Shown here: positions 63,130-64,000 of the stretch, one piece after another
Numbering within the stretch: position 1 is the first letter of the stretch
Layout: the number at the start of each line of letters is the position of its first letter
DNA from: VRUE01 sp963708115
GTDB lineage: Bacteria; Actinomycetota; Thermoleophilia; Solirubrobacterales; 70-9
Assembly: GCA_963708115.1 (NCBI GenBank)
Contig: CAVPRX010000002.1
Location: forward strand, 806,001-870,000
Length of the DNA stretch: 64,000 bases
Direction of reading: 5' to 3'
Notes under the pieces: generated by a model
The model's database searches: none
What the model saw: the letters and a program-made list of their open reading frames with translations, nothing else
What the model was told of the DNA's origin: nothing
Made by a program: the position numbers and the translations under genes

Positions 63130-63719
63130 CTGCCCCGGCCGCAGAGCGGCTGGGGCTTGACTTCTTCGCCCGCTCGGTGCACACCGTTGCCCGCGAGCTG
63201 ATCGGCTGCCGCCTCTTCTATGCGGGTTGCGGAGGGACGATCGTCGAGACCGAGAGCTACGAGCGCGATGACCCGGCCTGTCACGCCTACGTCGGCCTGA
63301 CCAACCGAACCGAGGTGCTGTTCGGCCCGCCGGGTCGCGCCTACGTCTATCTCTCCTATGGCATCCACAGCCTGCTCAACTTCGTCTGCGAACCCGATGG
63401 CGAGGCCGCGGCGGTGCTGATCCGGGCGCTCGAGCCGACGGCGGAGCTCGATGCGATGCGCTCGCGGCGTGGTGAGCGCCCGGACGCCGAGCTCTGCTCC
63501 GGCCCGGGCAAGCTGACCGAGGCGCTGGGCGTTGGTCTCGATGCCAACGACAGCGACTTGGCCGTCGACCCTTTCCTGCTTCTCCCACCCGAGCCCAGCT
63601 GGAGGGGAGGGGTAACCGCCAGCCCACGCGTGGGAATCACCAAAGCGGTCGAGCGACCGTGGCGCTTCAGCCTGGCCGGAAGCCCCTTCGTCTCGCGACC
63701 CAGGCCGCGAGCGGGCTAA
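63126..63719 (+). CDS. DNA-3-methyladenine glycosylase (Mpg/AAG family)
   Basis: Base-excision repair glycosylase for alkylated purines and hypoxanthine, 197 residues. Blocks: FFARSVHTVARELIGCRL, ETESYERDDPACHAYVGLTNR (catalytic Glu), FGPPGRAYVYLSYGIHSLLNFVCE, ALEPTAEL, LCSGPGKLTEALG and a terminal ASPRVGITKAVERPWRF. The GTG start overlaps argH by 4 bases. Its stop overlaps the stop of the convergent gene. Confidence 0.94.
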   Translation: MTAPAAERLGLDFFARSVHTVARELIGCRLFYAGCGGTIVETESYERDDPACHAYVGLTNRTEVLFGPPGRAYVYLSYGIHSLLNFVCEPDGEAAAVLIRALEPTAELDAMRSRRGERPDAELCSGPGKLTEALGVGLDANDSDLAVDPFLLLPPEPSWRGGVTASPRVGITKAVERPWRFSLAGSPFVSRPRPRAG

Positions 63720-64000
63720 CCGGCGGTGATCCCGCCGCCCCCGCCGGATTCGGGCGCGGCTTCCGGTGCCGCTTCAGGAGCCGCTTCGCCTTCGGGTGCC
63801 GCTTCGGGCGCCGGCTCCGCTTCTTCGGGGGGCGCCGATTCGGTCGAGGATTCGGAGGGCACGTAGCTTTCTTCGGTCTCGCCACTGGATCCACCGCCTG
63901 AGCTCTTCGACTTGGCCGCTTTTTCGCTTGCGCTTTCCGCGGCGCGTTCGGCCTTGATGTCTTCCCAGGCGGAGATCACGCTGGCCCAGATCTCGGCGGG
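63716..64000 (-). CDS. C-terminal end of a probable class A penicillin-binding protein (runs off window)
   Basis: The frame is open to the window edge and gives 94 residues. The first visible residues, PAEIWASVISAWEDIKAE, resemble the PA-x-IW-x-x-F/V-M segment that closes the transpeptidase domain of PBP1A-type proteins. The remainder is a low-complexity extracytoplasmic tail: Ser/Gly/Glu-rich, then repeated Pro-Glu-Ala units (EAAPEGEAAPEAAPEAAPE) and GGGGG. The identification rests on one short motif, so other surface proteins remain possible. Confidence 0.5.
   Translation of the reverse strand, partial: PAEIWASVISAWEDIKAERAAESASEKAAKSKSSGGGSSGETEESYVPSESSTESAPPEEAEPAPEAAPEGEAAPEAAPEAAPESGGGGGITAG

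Overview
This 64 kb window is chromosomal DNA of a high-GC bacterium, most likely an actinobacterium of the class Thermoleophilia (Solirubrobacterales/Gaiellales type). That placement is an inference from GC content, frequent GTG starts, a full menaquinone branch, GatCAB-dependent Gln/Asn-tRNA formation, the citramalate route to isoleucine, and several lineage-typical families (HDOD-LuxR fusion, AbiEi-DUF559 fusion, GMC oxidase with a small membrane partner). No rRNA, tRNA, CRISPR array, prophage or insertion sequence was recognised.

Layout. 0-7 kb: two-component system (partial kinase), dnaE, a Cys-rich small protein and an acyl-CoA dehydrogenase. 7-20 kb: nfo and gltX (divergent), HDOD-LuxR regulator, degenerate response regulator, Rrf2-HAD-cysK-cysE, pcrA, folD, and a GMC oxidase pair. 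20-27 kb: gatCAB, NDH-2-like dehydrogenase, zinc ribbon protein, PQQ-type sugar dehydrogenase. 27-32 kb: envelope glycosylation genes (DUF2304-GT2, two GT39-like membrane transferases) beside sqdB. 32-43 kb: ilvBN, menaquinone genes (menF on plus; menB-A-C-D on minus; menE on plus), ilvC. 44-48 kb: cupin, serC-serA, quinone oxidoreductase. 48-64 kb: RTX-like protein, MFS exporter, leuA, AbiEi-DUF559, XRE-cupin, leuCD, methyltransferase, leuB, ilvE, cimA, DegT aminotransferase, argH, Mpg glycosylase, and the C-terminus of a probable penicillin-binding protein.

How the genes work together. The window encodes nearly the whole branched-chain amino acid pathway (ilvBN, ilvC, leuA, leuCD, leuB, ilvE, cimA; ilvD is absent), with a leucine-rich leader peptide in front of leuA that predicts attenuation. 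Serine (serC, serA) and cysteine (cysE, cysK) synthesis are also present, the latter beside an Rrf2 regulator. The men genes cover isochorismate through demethylmenaquinone. From about 31.87 to 45.77 kb almost every gene except the WD40-like protein, menD and ilvC carries one or more single-base indels, often at homopolymers. This looks like a patch of poor sequence rather than gene decay, so those genes are annotated across the breaks.

The most unusual signal is a family of four structured palindromic elements (146-150 bp). They occur as two inverted pairs (6729-7180 and 43994-44433), each pair lying between the 3' ends of convergent genes. All share an 88-90 nt core with three hairpins and an invariant 10-nt linker, enclosed by a 28-31 bp outer stem whose sequence differs between most copies while staying self-complementary. 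One inner hairpin shows compensatory changes. I do not recognise this family.
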